Assembly (NCBI RefSeq): GCF_030272615.1
Contig: NC_081406.1
Coordinates: 471,626,400-471,690,399, forward strand
Length of the DNA: 64,000 bases
DNA from: Cryptomeria japonica
Taxonomy: Eukaryota > Streptophyta > Pinopsida > Cupressales > Cupressaceae
Direction: 5' to 3'
Under the pieces are notes generated by a model that was not told the DNA's origin, did not search any database, and worked only from the letters and a program-made list of their open reading frames with translations. Shown here one piece after another: positions 10,385-21,012 of the stretch; position 1 is the first letter of the stretch, and the number at the start of each line of letters is the position of its first letter. A program made the position numbers and the translations under genes.

Positions 10385-13300
10385 CATCAAAGTACTGTGA
10401 TTGAGACCACAGGTGTGTTGCGTGGTACCCCTATCTCTGTACTTTTTGATTTTGGTGCTTCAGATTCTTTTATTTCTTCATCCATTATGGAGTGGTGTGG
10501 GCTCATGTCTGCTAAGCAGGAAGATAGGTGGCAAGTAGAGTTGGCTACCAGTGTGCGAGTGTGTGTAGATGCCTTCGTTCCCAGTTGTGAGTTGGACCTA
10601 GGACCCTTTGTCACTTCAGTTGACCTTCGAGTCATTCCTTTGGGGTCCTATGGAGTTGTGTTGGGGATGGATTGGTTATCATCTCATAGCGCTCGTGTAG
10701 ATTGTCGTCAGAAGACAATAGAGTGTGTAGATGACCATGGTAGGAGAGTGGGGATCGTTGGAGTTCAACGATTGATATCCTTATGTATGATTTCCGCTAT
10801 GCAACTTAGGCGGTGCATGCATCAAGGGTGTTAGCTTTTTGCAGTTGCTCTTGAGGATGTGGATGAGGGAGAGAGTTGAGAAATCTCTCTTGATGGTCAC
10901 CCTATTCTTTGAGAGTATGCGGATGTGTTTTCTTTGGATATTCTCGATATGCCTCCAAAATGAGACATAGATTTTCTCATTGACTTGGTTCCTAGCGCGG
11001 AACCTATTTCGAGAGCACCATATTGGATGACTACTCAAGAGTTGAGTGAGTTGAAGTTGCAAGTTGAGGAGTTGTTGGCCAAGGGATTCATTTGTCCTAG
11101 TGTTTCTCCTTGGGGTGCGCCGGTTATCTTTGTCAAGAAGAAGGATGGTTCTCTTCGATTATGCATTGATTATCGATAGTTTAATAAGGTAACCATCCGG
11201 AATCGATATCCATTGCCTCAGATTGATGACCTCTTTGATCAGGTGAAGGGATCCAAGGTGTTCTCTAAAATAGACCTGAAGTTTGGGTATCATTAGTTGT
11301 GCATTGAGGATGCCGATATTCATAAGACGACATTTCGTACTCGTTATGATCACAATGAGTTCACATTGGTCCCATTTGGGTTGACGAACACACCTTTTGT
11401 GTTCATGAGTCTTATGAATGGGGTTTTAAGCACTTACCTTGACCACTTTGTTCTTGTGTTCTTGGATGACATATTGATTTATTTTAGATCCATGGAAGAG
11501 CATGAGGGTCACTTGCGTCAGGTATTGCAGTGCTTGAGGGAGAAGCAGCTTTTTGCGAATTTGGCAAAGTGTGATTTCTTCCAGTCAGAGATGAGCTATC
11601 TGGGTCATATAGTTTTTGGAGAAGGTGTATCCGTGGATCCTTCTAAGATCCAAGCCATTGTTGATTGGCCAGCACCGACCAATGTTTCTGAAGTTTGAAG
11701 TTTCATGGGTTTGGCCGGATATTACCGTCGCTTTGTTTAGAGCTTTTCTTGGATAGGCCATCCAATTAATTCTCTTCAAAGGAAAGGGAAGAAGTTTGTT
11801 TGTTCAGAGCAGTGTGGATTGTCTTTTCATACCTTGAAGGAGCTCCTTGTTAGTGCTCCGATTTTGACAGTTCCTGACCCATCCAGAGATTTCATGGTAT
11901 GCACAGATGCCTCTTTGGAAGGTATAGGTGCGGTGCTTATGCAAGATGGACGTGTGGTTGCCTATGAGTCTCACAAATTCAAGGATCACGAGTTGAACTA
12001 TCCAGTTCATGACTTGGAGTTGGCAGCTGTAGTGTATGCGTTGGTTCGTTGGAGACATTTCCTATTGGGGCGTTGGTTTGAGTTGCATAGTGATCACCGT
12101 AGTTTGCAGTATATTTTCACGCAGTGGAACTTGAATGCTCGACAACAAAGATGGATGGAATTCCTCTGTGAGTATGATTTTGAGGTTTATTATATTCAGG
12201 GGAAAGAGAATGTAGTGGCCAATGCTTTGAGCCGTAGGTGGCATGAGGTTGCAGCATTGTCCCTTGGTGTGGACTTGAGTGAGAGAATTCTTGGAGTTCT
12301 TCCTTAGGACACTTGGTATCAGGATGTTAGAGCCGTGGCAAAGTCTGGAAGACCATTGGAGGGTAGATATTTTGGATATACTATTGAGTTAGATGGCCAT
12401 CTTAGACATCTTGGATGGATCTATGTACCTCGTTTGGAGGGTCTTCACGTTTTGATCATGACAGAGGCCCATCATGCACCTTATTCGACACACCTTGGTG
12501 TCAAGAAGATGCACACAGATCTTAGGTAGATATATCATTGGGCTGGTATGAAACATGACATTGCTGATTTTGTGTCCAAGTGCTTGGAATGTCAACGAGT
12601 GAAGGTGGAGCATCAGCACCCTGCAGGGTTTTTACAGCCGAATTTGATACTGGATTGGAAATGGGATATCATTTCCATGGATTTCATAGTAGGGTTGCCT
12701 GTTTCTTCATGACGTCATGATGCAATCATGGTCATTGTTGATAGATTGACCAAAGTTGCTCATTTTGTTCCTATTCGATCTTCCTACACTGTAGCAGTGG
12801 TGGCACGAGTCTTCTTGGAAGATGTGGTGAGGTTGCATGGGATCCCAAGGCGGATCATTAGTGATAGAGACCCTGTCTTTACATCAGCCTTGTGGACCTC
12901 ACTTCAACATGGTTTGGGGACCCAGCTAAACTTCAGTTCAGCTTACCACCCAGAGACCGATGGTCAAACTGAGCGTGTGAACCAAGTCTTGGAGGACATG
13001 CTTCACATGTATGTTATGGACCAGTAGTCGCGCTGGGAGGAATATCTTTGCCTTGTGGAGTTTTCTTATAATAACGATTATCATAGCTCTATAGGCATGT
13101 CGCCCTTCTAGGCATTGTATGGTCGTCCTTGCCATACTCCTTTGAGTTGGGATTGGTTGGAGGATAGGGTGTGTTTAGGCCCGAATTTGATTCGTGAGAT
13201 GGAGTAGATTTGTGGGAATTTGGTTGCTGCCCAGGATAGGTAGAAGAAGTATGTCGATGCTCATAGAGTTGATCGCTAGCTTTCAGTTGGCGATCGTGCA

Positions 13301-13688
13301 TTCTCCGCGAAAGAGTCCGATCTGTTATGGAAAGGGTTCTAAGTTGGCGCCTTATTTTGTAGGCCCTTTTGAGATCCTTGAGAGGATAGGACCTGTTGCC
13401 TACCATCTTGCCTTGCCGCCGAGTCTATCTCATATCCATGATGTCTTTCATGTTTCTGTTCTTCGTCCTTATCATTGTGATGTGACCCATGTTCTTGATT
13501 GGAATGCTTTATAGGTCGAGGATGGACAACTTTCCATGGAGCCCATGCGCATCCTTCAGCATCAAAATTTTACCCTCAGGGGTCGTACCATTAAGCAGGT
13601 AAGGGTCCTATGGGACCCCAGTGATGAGTCCTCTGCGACTTGGGAAGATGCAGCGAAGATGAGAGAGCTTTATTCTTATCTATTTTAG
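10385..13688 (+). pseudogene. pol: Gypsy pol remnant (PR-RT-RH-IN)
   Basis: The polyprotein copies element RNA and inserts the DNA. In order: aspartic protease with LFDFGASDSFIS, where the usual DSGA has become DFGA; reverse transcriptase with FLDDILIYF; RNase H with TDASLEGIGAVLMQ; integrase zinc-binding HHAPYSTHLG...CLECQ, then DDE residues in MDFIVGLP, SDRDPVFTS and YHPETDGQTERVN; and a C-terminal tail RVLWDPSDESSATWE resembling a chromodomain. One frame runs from 10280 to about 13295, then a frameshift moves it. I count 17 premature stops, 12 TAG and 5 TGA, none TAA. The gag portion is missing. Clearly dead. Confidence 0.92.
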
Positions 13689-13712
13689 GCTTCCAGGAGT
13701 AAGCCTAGGCTT

Positions 13713-13723
13713 GGGGGGGAGGA
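13713..13723 (+). promoter_or_regulatory. Polypurine tract of inner gypsy
   Basis: GGGGGGGAGGA lies directly before the 3' LTR start at 13724, the expected place for plus-strand priming. Confidence 0.8.
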
Positions 13724-13873
13724 TGCAGTACCCCTCCTTATTCAACCTCTTTTGTATGTTTTGAGTTACTTTAGTGACTGTTCTATGGAACATTATTGGA
13801 TATTGATTCGGATGTCATGCGATGTTATTTCATGCTTTATCTCAATTTATGGTGTATGATTTTATGCAGTATT

Positions 13874-15341
13874 TGTTGGCATTATGTGAATTGGGATGAG
13901 GACATAATGACATCGTGTGTTGTCATTGATGTCAATATGATGAAGAGAAGAGAACTAGTATAACATAGTGAACTGACATTTGTGCCAAAGTGAAGCGGTG
14001 TGTTTGTTCAAGGTGAACTAGCATATGGTTATGGAAATCGGCACATGGAAGCATTGTATGACTACCGGTTGGTAGTCTCAACTTCAGGGTTTCCGGTTGA
14101 AGTGCTTCAAGCTTGTGTGGCTCAACCGGTGACTTTGTGTGATGAGTTAGCATGGTAATGAAGAACAGATCATGTTGCCATGTCAGCCTTGTGCGCATGA
14201 AGGATCTTGCATGAAGGAGATTGTTCCCATCTACCTCGAGAATGTGCGAAGCCTGTAAACGGTGATAACGCGTGATGGGTTATCAACCGCCATGAAATCG
14301 GTGGAAAATGAACGATGGAGAATGTCTTGAGATTGGATCAAGACTGTTGCATTTAATGTAGTGTGCTCAACGGTCAGGATTGAACCGTTTGAATTCCTTA
14401 ACCTAACAGGTTTAGGGTTTAAGGTTTATGCTACTGACCTATCTGTTTTCCTATAAGGTCGATGTTGTGTTTCTTTTTGAGGTTGTTGGCAAAATTTGTG
14501 TGTGTATCCAAGAGAAGAGATATGTGATTCTTGCCAGACCAGAGGAGAGAAGTGATACTTGTAGAGTGTAAGTGTAGAAGGTGAAGAGAAGCTAAAGCAG
14601 ATCTGCATTGGCATTGAGTGTTGTTACTAGATCATTGTAACACCTGTTGATCTCTAACCACCTCAATAGTTGGAAAATCCCTTAACAGGGTAGCTTTAAT
14701 CAGCTTGCTGTAAATACTTTAACAGGGTGACTCAAAACCATTGAGTTCTTGAAATCCTCTAACAAGGTAACCTTTAACAGGGTTTAATCCTTAACCGGGT
14801 ATTCTAGCCATCCCTTAACCAGGTGATCCCTAACAGGATCAGTTCCTAACAAAACCTATTGTATCAGTCTTTAACCGGACAAGGCTCCTAACAGAGTGGA
14901 CTTCTAAAGAGTTCAAAAGCAAGCTTGTGGGTATTCATCCCCACCGTGGTTTTTCCCAGTTGGGTTTCGATGTGAAAAAATATGTGTGTCATATGTGATG
15001 TCTTCTTCATGTGATGCTATGCTGTTTTCTGTCAAGTGGTGAATCATGTTGATCTAGCTATTATATGTATATCTTTGATGGTAGATTACCTGTTCATGCA
15101 CTAGGGAGAAATGGAAATAAAATGTTAGATTGTATGAGGAGATAAGTGTCAACCAGTTTATGCTTGTCTCAGTTATTCTGGGTTTTGCCGGTTGTACTCT
15201 ATTTAAAGACCAGTGTTACTGTTTGTCTGTCAATGCACTGTGTCTACTGACAAACCGATTTAAGATTGTGTTTTTGCCTGTACTGATTCACCCCCCCTCT
15301 CAGTACCGGTTTGGTACTATCCGTTCATCATTGAGCTATCA
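13874..15341 (+). mobile_element. Solo LTR of a copia element
   Basis: 1468 bp beginning TGTTGGC and ending GAGCTATCA, flanked by GTATT at 13869-13873 and 15342-15346. Its start, the TTGTCATTGATG motif and the ATTCACCCCCCCTCTCAG block near its end match the LTRs at 60049 and, reversed, at 44174 and 49739, so it belongs to the same copia LTR family. There is no internal region, so recombination between two LTRs presumably removed it. Confidence 0.9.
14678..14905 (+). repeat. Degenerate CCTTAACAGGGT array in copia LTR
   Basis: At least ten variants of a 12-mer (CCTTAACAGGGT, TCTAACAAGGTA, CCTTAACCAGGT, CCTAACAGAGTG and others) occur in about 230 bp. The same kind of array occupies 60685-60875 of the related LTR at 60049. 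Function unknown; it lies in the downstream half of the LTR. Confidence 0.7.
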
Positions 15342-16729
15342 GTATTTCAGTGCTTATGAGTAATGTTATTTTTATGGATCATTATCATGGCCTAACACTT
15401 TTCCTTTATATTGCAATGCGTTATTTATATGTTGCGTGTTCACAAGTGTATTGGGATGTGAGGGGATGCTTTTCCTTCACTTTGGTGCAGGACATTGCAG
15501 GTACTAGTACCGGGTAGGTATGAGGTATTGACTCCACCTGGTTTCGTAGGTCTGAGCATGCCTTATATATCCAATGGGAGTGGAGGAGATAGTTGTTGTA
15601 CCCTAGCTTGACCACAGTTACACTCTTGTGAGTGTTGTCAGTCGGTTGTGTTTCCCGGTCTAGCTGTTATGCGTGTCATGGTGCCTTGGTTTGGTCATTT
15701 GAGAGTCGTCATTTGATTTGCCTTGGTTTTGTGTGTTTCCGTTTATTCAAATGGTTATTTAATTTAAATGGATGATGCTATCTTGTGTTGGCGTAATCAT
15801 TTAATTAATATGCTCTGTGATTATTGATTTATTTAAATTGATGAATTGCTAGATTAAATGGTTAAATGACTTAATTTATTGTGTAAAGTTACACTGATAT
15901 TTTTGTGAAATAAATAAATTGCCTAGCCATTTAAAAATGTAAAATTCTTATGTTGAAGGAAATATTTATGGAAAAAGAAATAAATTAAAGTTTTCCTTTT
16001 TATTTTTCCATTTGGCCTTTTTAATTTAATCATTGGAAAGAATTATTATTTTTGGGAAAGAAATAAATCTGATTGCCTTTTAGTTTTAAAATAATTAAAT
16101 TTGATTGGATGAAAAACTTAACCTAGAAGCTTGGGTTAAAAGATATTTTGGGCATCCATTCTAGGCATTCACGACAGGAGAAGAAGAGGATTTTTGGAGA
16201 GAAAATTCTAGAAAAACTTCTTGGAGGAGCTGGAAATTCGTCCTGGTTGCAAGACTGGATTTGCTTCATATCTTTCACTTGCTAATTGCTTCAAGGTTGG
16301 AGGTTCCCTTTTGGTTTTGAATTTATTTTGAAATTTTCAGTTTGCTTCGTGTGTATGGAAATTTATGTATTCTTCCTGTAGATTCTTTTTGGAATGTTGA
16401 AATGGAAGAAAGAATGCCCGTGGTTGTTGATTTTTTGAATCCTAAATCATATGGTTGCTTACGGGAAAGAAATGGTTCATTTCTCTATCTGCTGTGTGTT
16501 TTGTTCTTGGAAATCAATTTCTTGCTTTACCTCTTCTTTTGAAAGAATGAACTTTAGATTTGGGTTGGCTGGGTGCTTCCTTGTTTCTAAATTGTCAAGA
16601 TTTGGTTAGTCATTCTTTCCAATGTGTTTATTTCACCATTTACCTTGTTGGTAAAACTCTTCCTTGAAATTTTAGAAATTGGCACTATATGTGTGTGCCC
16701 GTGAAATAATTCTGGAAATGGAATGTTCC

Positions 16730-16821
16730 TTGTGGTAAGTGTTACCAGTTCGAAGTGGTAAGTGTCACCGGTTGGAAGTGGTAAGTGTCATCGGTTGGAA
16801 GTGGTAAGTGTTACCGGTTGG
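16730..16821 (+). repeat. 23-bp minisatellite, four units
   Basis: Units at 16730, 16753, 16776 and 16799 follow AAGTGGTAAGTGTCACCGGT with one to five changes each and an exact 23-bp period. It lies in the gypsy 3' LTR. Confidence 0.9.
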
Positions 16822-18582
16822 TAGCGGTAGTGTTACTAGTGGTAGCAACACTACCAGTAAGTGGTGTCTGTTGCCCCGACAGTAGCACAACCGCGGTTGG
16901 TTTGACCCCCACTTGGTTTTGAGCCCTCATAGGTCTCCAAACCGGTTTGTGTTAAGAACTTAAATTTTATAAATGGAATGTTTAAAGTGGTATTGCATGA
17001 TGCAATGTGATTTTTATTATGTGGTTAATAAATTTATCAATGAAAATTAAGACATGAATTAGAGATTCAATTGGGTATATTTGGAATATTGATTTGGAAA
17101 TTCATTAGATGTGACTGCTGGAAAGGAGTGTTTTATTTAATTTTCAATCAATGATGTTTCAAGTGTTTATGATGCTGATATTTCAAAGATTGTCTGAGTG
17201 TGGATTTGATGTATTTAGCTATCCTTGCAAGTGTTTATTGTGATATTTTGGTCAGTGGTTCAATCATCCTATGGTGGTGTAATTGGTACGTTTGACCAAG
17301 TGATATATGTTGGCTCTATTGTCTTAACCATGTAGTGTCTTTGCCTTATGGTCAATCAAGAGTCAGTATGTCCTTGTTTGACCACTTGTTTCTGATAGTG
17401 GTGTTATGGCTGTCTACTTTGCCATAGGGTCCTCGGGGAGTGACCATGCTTGTGTAGTGTCCTTTGAGAGAGTGGCTTTCGCTTGGGGGTTGCACCCAAA
17501 GTGGTAGGTATTACGACCCAATGAAAGTCAGATAATAAATGGTAATCTAATGAATTGATTAGGTGGGTAGTTTCATAACATTAATAAGATAATGTACCTC
17601 GCACATAGGTGGGTGCTTGATTGAGGCTCATAATGTAGTGAGAAGGCTTGGAATGGCAAACTAACCACCTTGTCTTGATGAAAGGCTGGAAGGGTCCACA
17701 TGAGACTTAGTTGGAGCTGGAGGTTCGGGAGAGGTTACCAGGATATAGGTCCAAGACCTATGAGAGCCTACTGAGGTAACCATCAAGCTATGCGATGACA
17801 CTCTCTCTTTTGGTTCACTTGTGTTTTGTGATGTCAGATCACTTGTGTTTGTGAAGTTGAGTCACCTAGATTCTTGTGGAGTCTTTTGTGCTATCATGGA
17901 GTTGTATTGTTTGTCGACCATGTCATGCTTATGCTTGTTCGAGGGTCCTCAACTGCCTCCTAGCACAGTGGGGTGATTCCATTTTGGGAATTACATGGTC
18001 AGGTGGTAGTGCCACATCCCAACAGATGTTTAGATTTGTGCCTTCATGCGAGGATTGGCTTCGCAAGTGTTTCTATGGTTTGTGACTCATGCTTCATCTC
18101 ATGTTTTGGAGATTTATGGTATTTGTAGACCTATGTGGTCATTATATCATTGTAATATTGATCTTATATAACCTTGTAATTGGATGAGATCTATCCTTTA
18201 TGTTTATTAAGAGGCTATGTATTGGAAGAGCAATGTAATCCTATGTTTGGATGTTTTTATCAAGTTTCCTTGATGATTTTAGTAAATGCTTATTGAAGTG
18301 GAAATTATGTTGTATCCTTTCAATCTTTTAATGATGAATCTTTATTTTCTTCGGCTTCTTGTGATCATTGAGTTAATGATGCATATGTAGATATTTGGTT
18401 TTGTGGATTTTATTCTTGAAGTTAATTCTTCATTGGTAACCCTTAAGGAATTCTGGTGTAAGTCTTCTGCTTGTGTTATCGTGCATGTTGTGTAAATGCA
18501 CTTATGAAGTTTATACTTTAAATTTTTTTTTTTTTCACCCTTGTTGTGGGTTTTCCTTCGGGGTTCTTGGCAGGGCATTACA

Positions 18583-18587
18583 GATTG
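18583..18587. repeat. Target duplication of inner gypsy, right
   Basis: GATTG directly follows the LTR end TTACA and matches 8819-8823. Confidence 0.92.
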
Positions 18588-20658
18588 CATTCAACTCGGA
18601 AGTCAAATACAATTGGCTGACTGGTTCTTCATGGAAGAATACACTGTGTTAAGGTTTTACGGATCAACAGTAAAACCCTATAAACTTCCAATACATGTGA
18701 CAGAGAGGGTATTTGCATTGGAATATGTATGGTAGTTGGACAACATAGATAGGCACTTCCATGGTCAGCAAAAGAAGAGCATATTTCCTTCCTTGCCTTT
18801 CTCATGTGGAGGGTTCACATTTGAGAGATAAGCATTCAATGTGGCACATGATTTTTTGACACTTTTTAGCTTTGGTGATGAGGGTCTTTGGCAGTATGAT
18901 CCAATTGGTGTAGTTCAAGAAAGGCTTAAGAAAAATGGGAACTCTTCAGCGTTATGTCAACATGAAAGCAAACCATTGCTAGAAAAGCTTAGAAACATGG
19001 ACTCCTGGGATGAGGTAAAAAAAGAGATGGAGAAAATTGCCGTTGACAATAACATTTCAACATAACAAATGTCATCACAAATTATGACATTGCACACACA
19101 AAGGACAACAAAGGAGGGCATCCAAAATAGGAGGTCCTACAATTTATACCAAAAATCTGCTAATCCATCTAACAAATCTATTCCCAAAACAATTCTGCAA
19201 GAATGTAAAGAAAGTTATTGGAATCAAACCAAAATAAATGATTTTTGGACTATGATGAAGAATCTTGGTGAACCAAAGACCAGTGTAGAATTTGAGTCCA
19301 TTGACGAGGATGAAGAGTTTAGCAAATTGTGGAATATGGAGCATCCCACAACAACATATGACATGAGTGAAGATGATAATGAGTATGAGGTTGAGCCCAC
19401 TTCAACAACTACTACAGTCCCTAAAATATTAGGTGGAGTCAATGAGTCCATGAAAGAAAAATATAGCAAAGGGGCAAACATTGTGGAAAAAATGGGTTTT
19501 TAAGGTGGTGGTCTAGGTCCCAAAGGAGAAGGCATTTAGTATCCACTTGAGGTACAAATTCCATCATATTCAAAATCAAAAGCTCTTGTTAAACTAGTCA
19601 CTGGACTTGATTCTTTAGATTCATCATGAAAAGGTACTACTCATTACCCTTAGGGTTCACCTGCATTTGTTTCAGGTTCAAATCCACAACCACCACCACA
19701 TCATGGTATTCCCATTGGTGGTGAATCAAGTGCCACTATCACTGGTGGAGAATTTGGGGATAGTATTCCTATTAGTGTTCAATCAGGTGCCACTGCGATT
19801 GGTGGGGTTGGTATGGGTACTACTACTGATACTAGTTGTCTTGGTGTTGGACAAGGGCAACAACAAAATATCTTTCGCAAGAGGCCACTAGTGGTAGATA
19901 CTCATACTATTGAGAATCCTATATCAAGTGCCACTGACACTACAAATCTATCATTTGCAACTTCGGATCAGACCCCTCAAAATACTATAAAAACTACACA
20001 TGAAAGTGACAGTGGGACAGGATCAGAAATGGTTGTTGGTAATCCTCGTAATGCATTAGTTAAAACCACAGGCATAGGTGGAACTGGAGCCTCTGCTATG
20101 TCACCTTTCAAACATTCAATTTCTTTAGCAAGCCTAGATTTTCAATTTTGTGATTACTATGAAAAATATGAACACACAACAAATGCAAATAAAGAAAAAA
20201 AGAGAGCATTGCATAGGGTTGCCCTGACTGAAGTATTAGACGAACAACCTGCAAGGAACATGGTATTTCAAACATATGACCCACACAAAGATATGATGGA
20301 GTTCATGGTTGTTATGCCCCTAGCTAAAGGTAAAAATCCACCACACAGTCAGATAGATCCCTCTGAATTTCAAGTTAGCACCCTCCAAATGGATTTTTCC
20401 AAAGTACATAATGTGGACAAAATTAGTGATTCAAAAAGGACTAACAAAGTGGTCTACACTTCACTGCTAAAGGTGGAGAGAGAAAAAAATAAACTGGAGA
20501 AACAAATAGAAAAGTTACAGGAAGACCTGGCAAACGAAAAAATCAAAGAGAAAAGAAACATATAACAAGTGCAATGATTTACAGAAAAGGATAAAAAATT
20601 TAGGCTCTGCAGTAGAAATTGCAGAGCAGAAAAAGATGGATGCAGAATTGAAGGACCT
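18588..20658 (+). pseudogene. Cargo ORF, middle part
   Basis: Continues the reading frame of 8576-8823 after removal of the gypsy. A single frame carries recognisable protein to 20562 although TAG, TAA and TGA stops interrupt it at about 18733, 18829, 19063, 19501, 19537, 19627 and 19648. The part to about 18735 has WFFMEEYTVLRFYGSTVKPY. Next comes an acidic segment (SIDEDEEFSKLWNMEH), then a Gly/Ser/Thr-rich low-complexity linker, and finally a charged coiled-coil-like stretch (VEREKNKLEKQIEKLQEDL). No catalytic motif is visible. The copia element is inserted at 20659 with duplication GACCT, and coiled-coil text resumes from 25384. Function unknown. Confidence 0.6.
20654..20658. repeat. Target duplication of copia element, left
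   Basis: GACCT precedes the LTR and is repeated at 25379-25383 after the other LTR. Confidence 0.92.
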
Positions 20659-20915
20659 TGTTAGGGTTTCAAGCAGATCCGAAGCAAATATGAACTAACA
20701 ATTATATGCAGATTTAAATACAAAAGATAAAGAAATAAAACAGGACATAGATAACACAAAGATTTAACGTGGTTCACCCAGAATGGGTTACGTCCACCAT
20801 ACACAACCGTCCAATCTTTCTTATTATCCAGCAAAAATAGTACAGTACTTTGCTGATCAGTCACCACATTTCAACAATCTCCCACTTGGAGACTGATCGG
20901 GCTCCACACTGAACA
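20659..20915 (-). repeat. Copia 3' LTR, 257 bp with internal deletion
   Basis: Lacks 122 bp present in the partner LTR (25181-25302). The missing block is bounded there by two GTACA copies, of which one remains here, as expected of a slippage or repair deletion. Confidence 0.93.
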
Positions 20916-20928
20916 ATCTCCCACTTGG
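20916..20928 (-). promoter_or_regulatory. Copia polypurine tract
   Basis: Read on the minus strand it is CCAAGTGGGAGAT, immediately before the 3' LTR start TGTTCAGTG. Confidence 0.75.
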
Positions 20929-21012
20929 AGACTGATACTACACGACACCACTGTACATGCAACATCTGCTAGATAAAACACTAGGACTTGATTGGTATAA
21001 ATTCCACAATTA

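Larger units (their letters stand above)
8824..18582 (+). mobile_element. Inner Ty3/gypsy retrotransposon, internally deleted
   Basis: Bounded by LTR ends TGTAGTACCCC and GGGCATTACA and by GATTG duplications. Order: truncated 5' LTR (8824 to about 10372), protease, reverse transcriptase, RNase H, integrase remains (10385-13688), polypurine tract, 3' LTR from 13724. The primer site, gag and the last 1.9 kb of the 5' LTR are missing, because LTR text passes straight into protease text near 10372. The 3' LTR is itself interrupted by a copia solo LTR. Integrase and RT order identify Ty3/gypsy; a chromodomain-like tail hints at a chromovirus such as Tekay, not certain. It cannot move by itself. 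Confidence 0.9.
13724..18582 (+). repeat. Inner gypsy 3' LTR, split by a copia solo LTR
   Basis: Starts TGCAGTACCCC and ends GGGCATTACA. Without the solo LTR and one duplication it is 3386 bp. Relative to the 5' LTR it lacks 92 bp (5' LTR positions 9108-9199) that include the TATA-like run. A 23-bp minisatellite lies at 16730-16821. Short ORFs inside (for example near 16342 and 17876) are LTR sequence, not genes. Confidence 0.9.
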
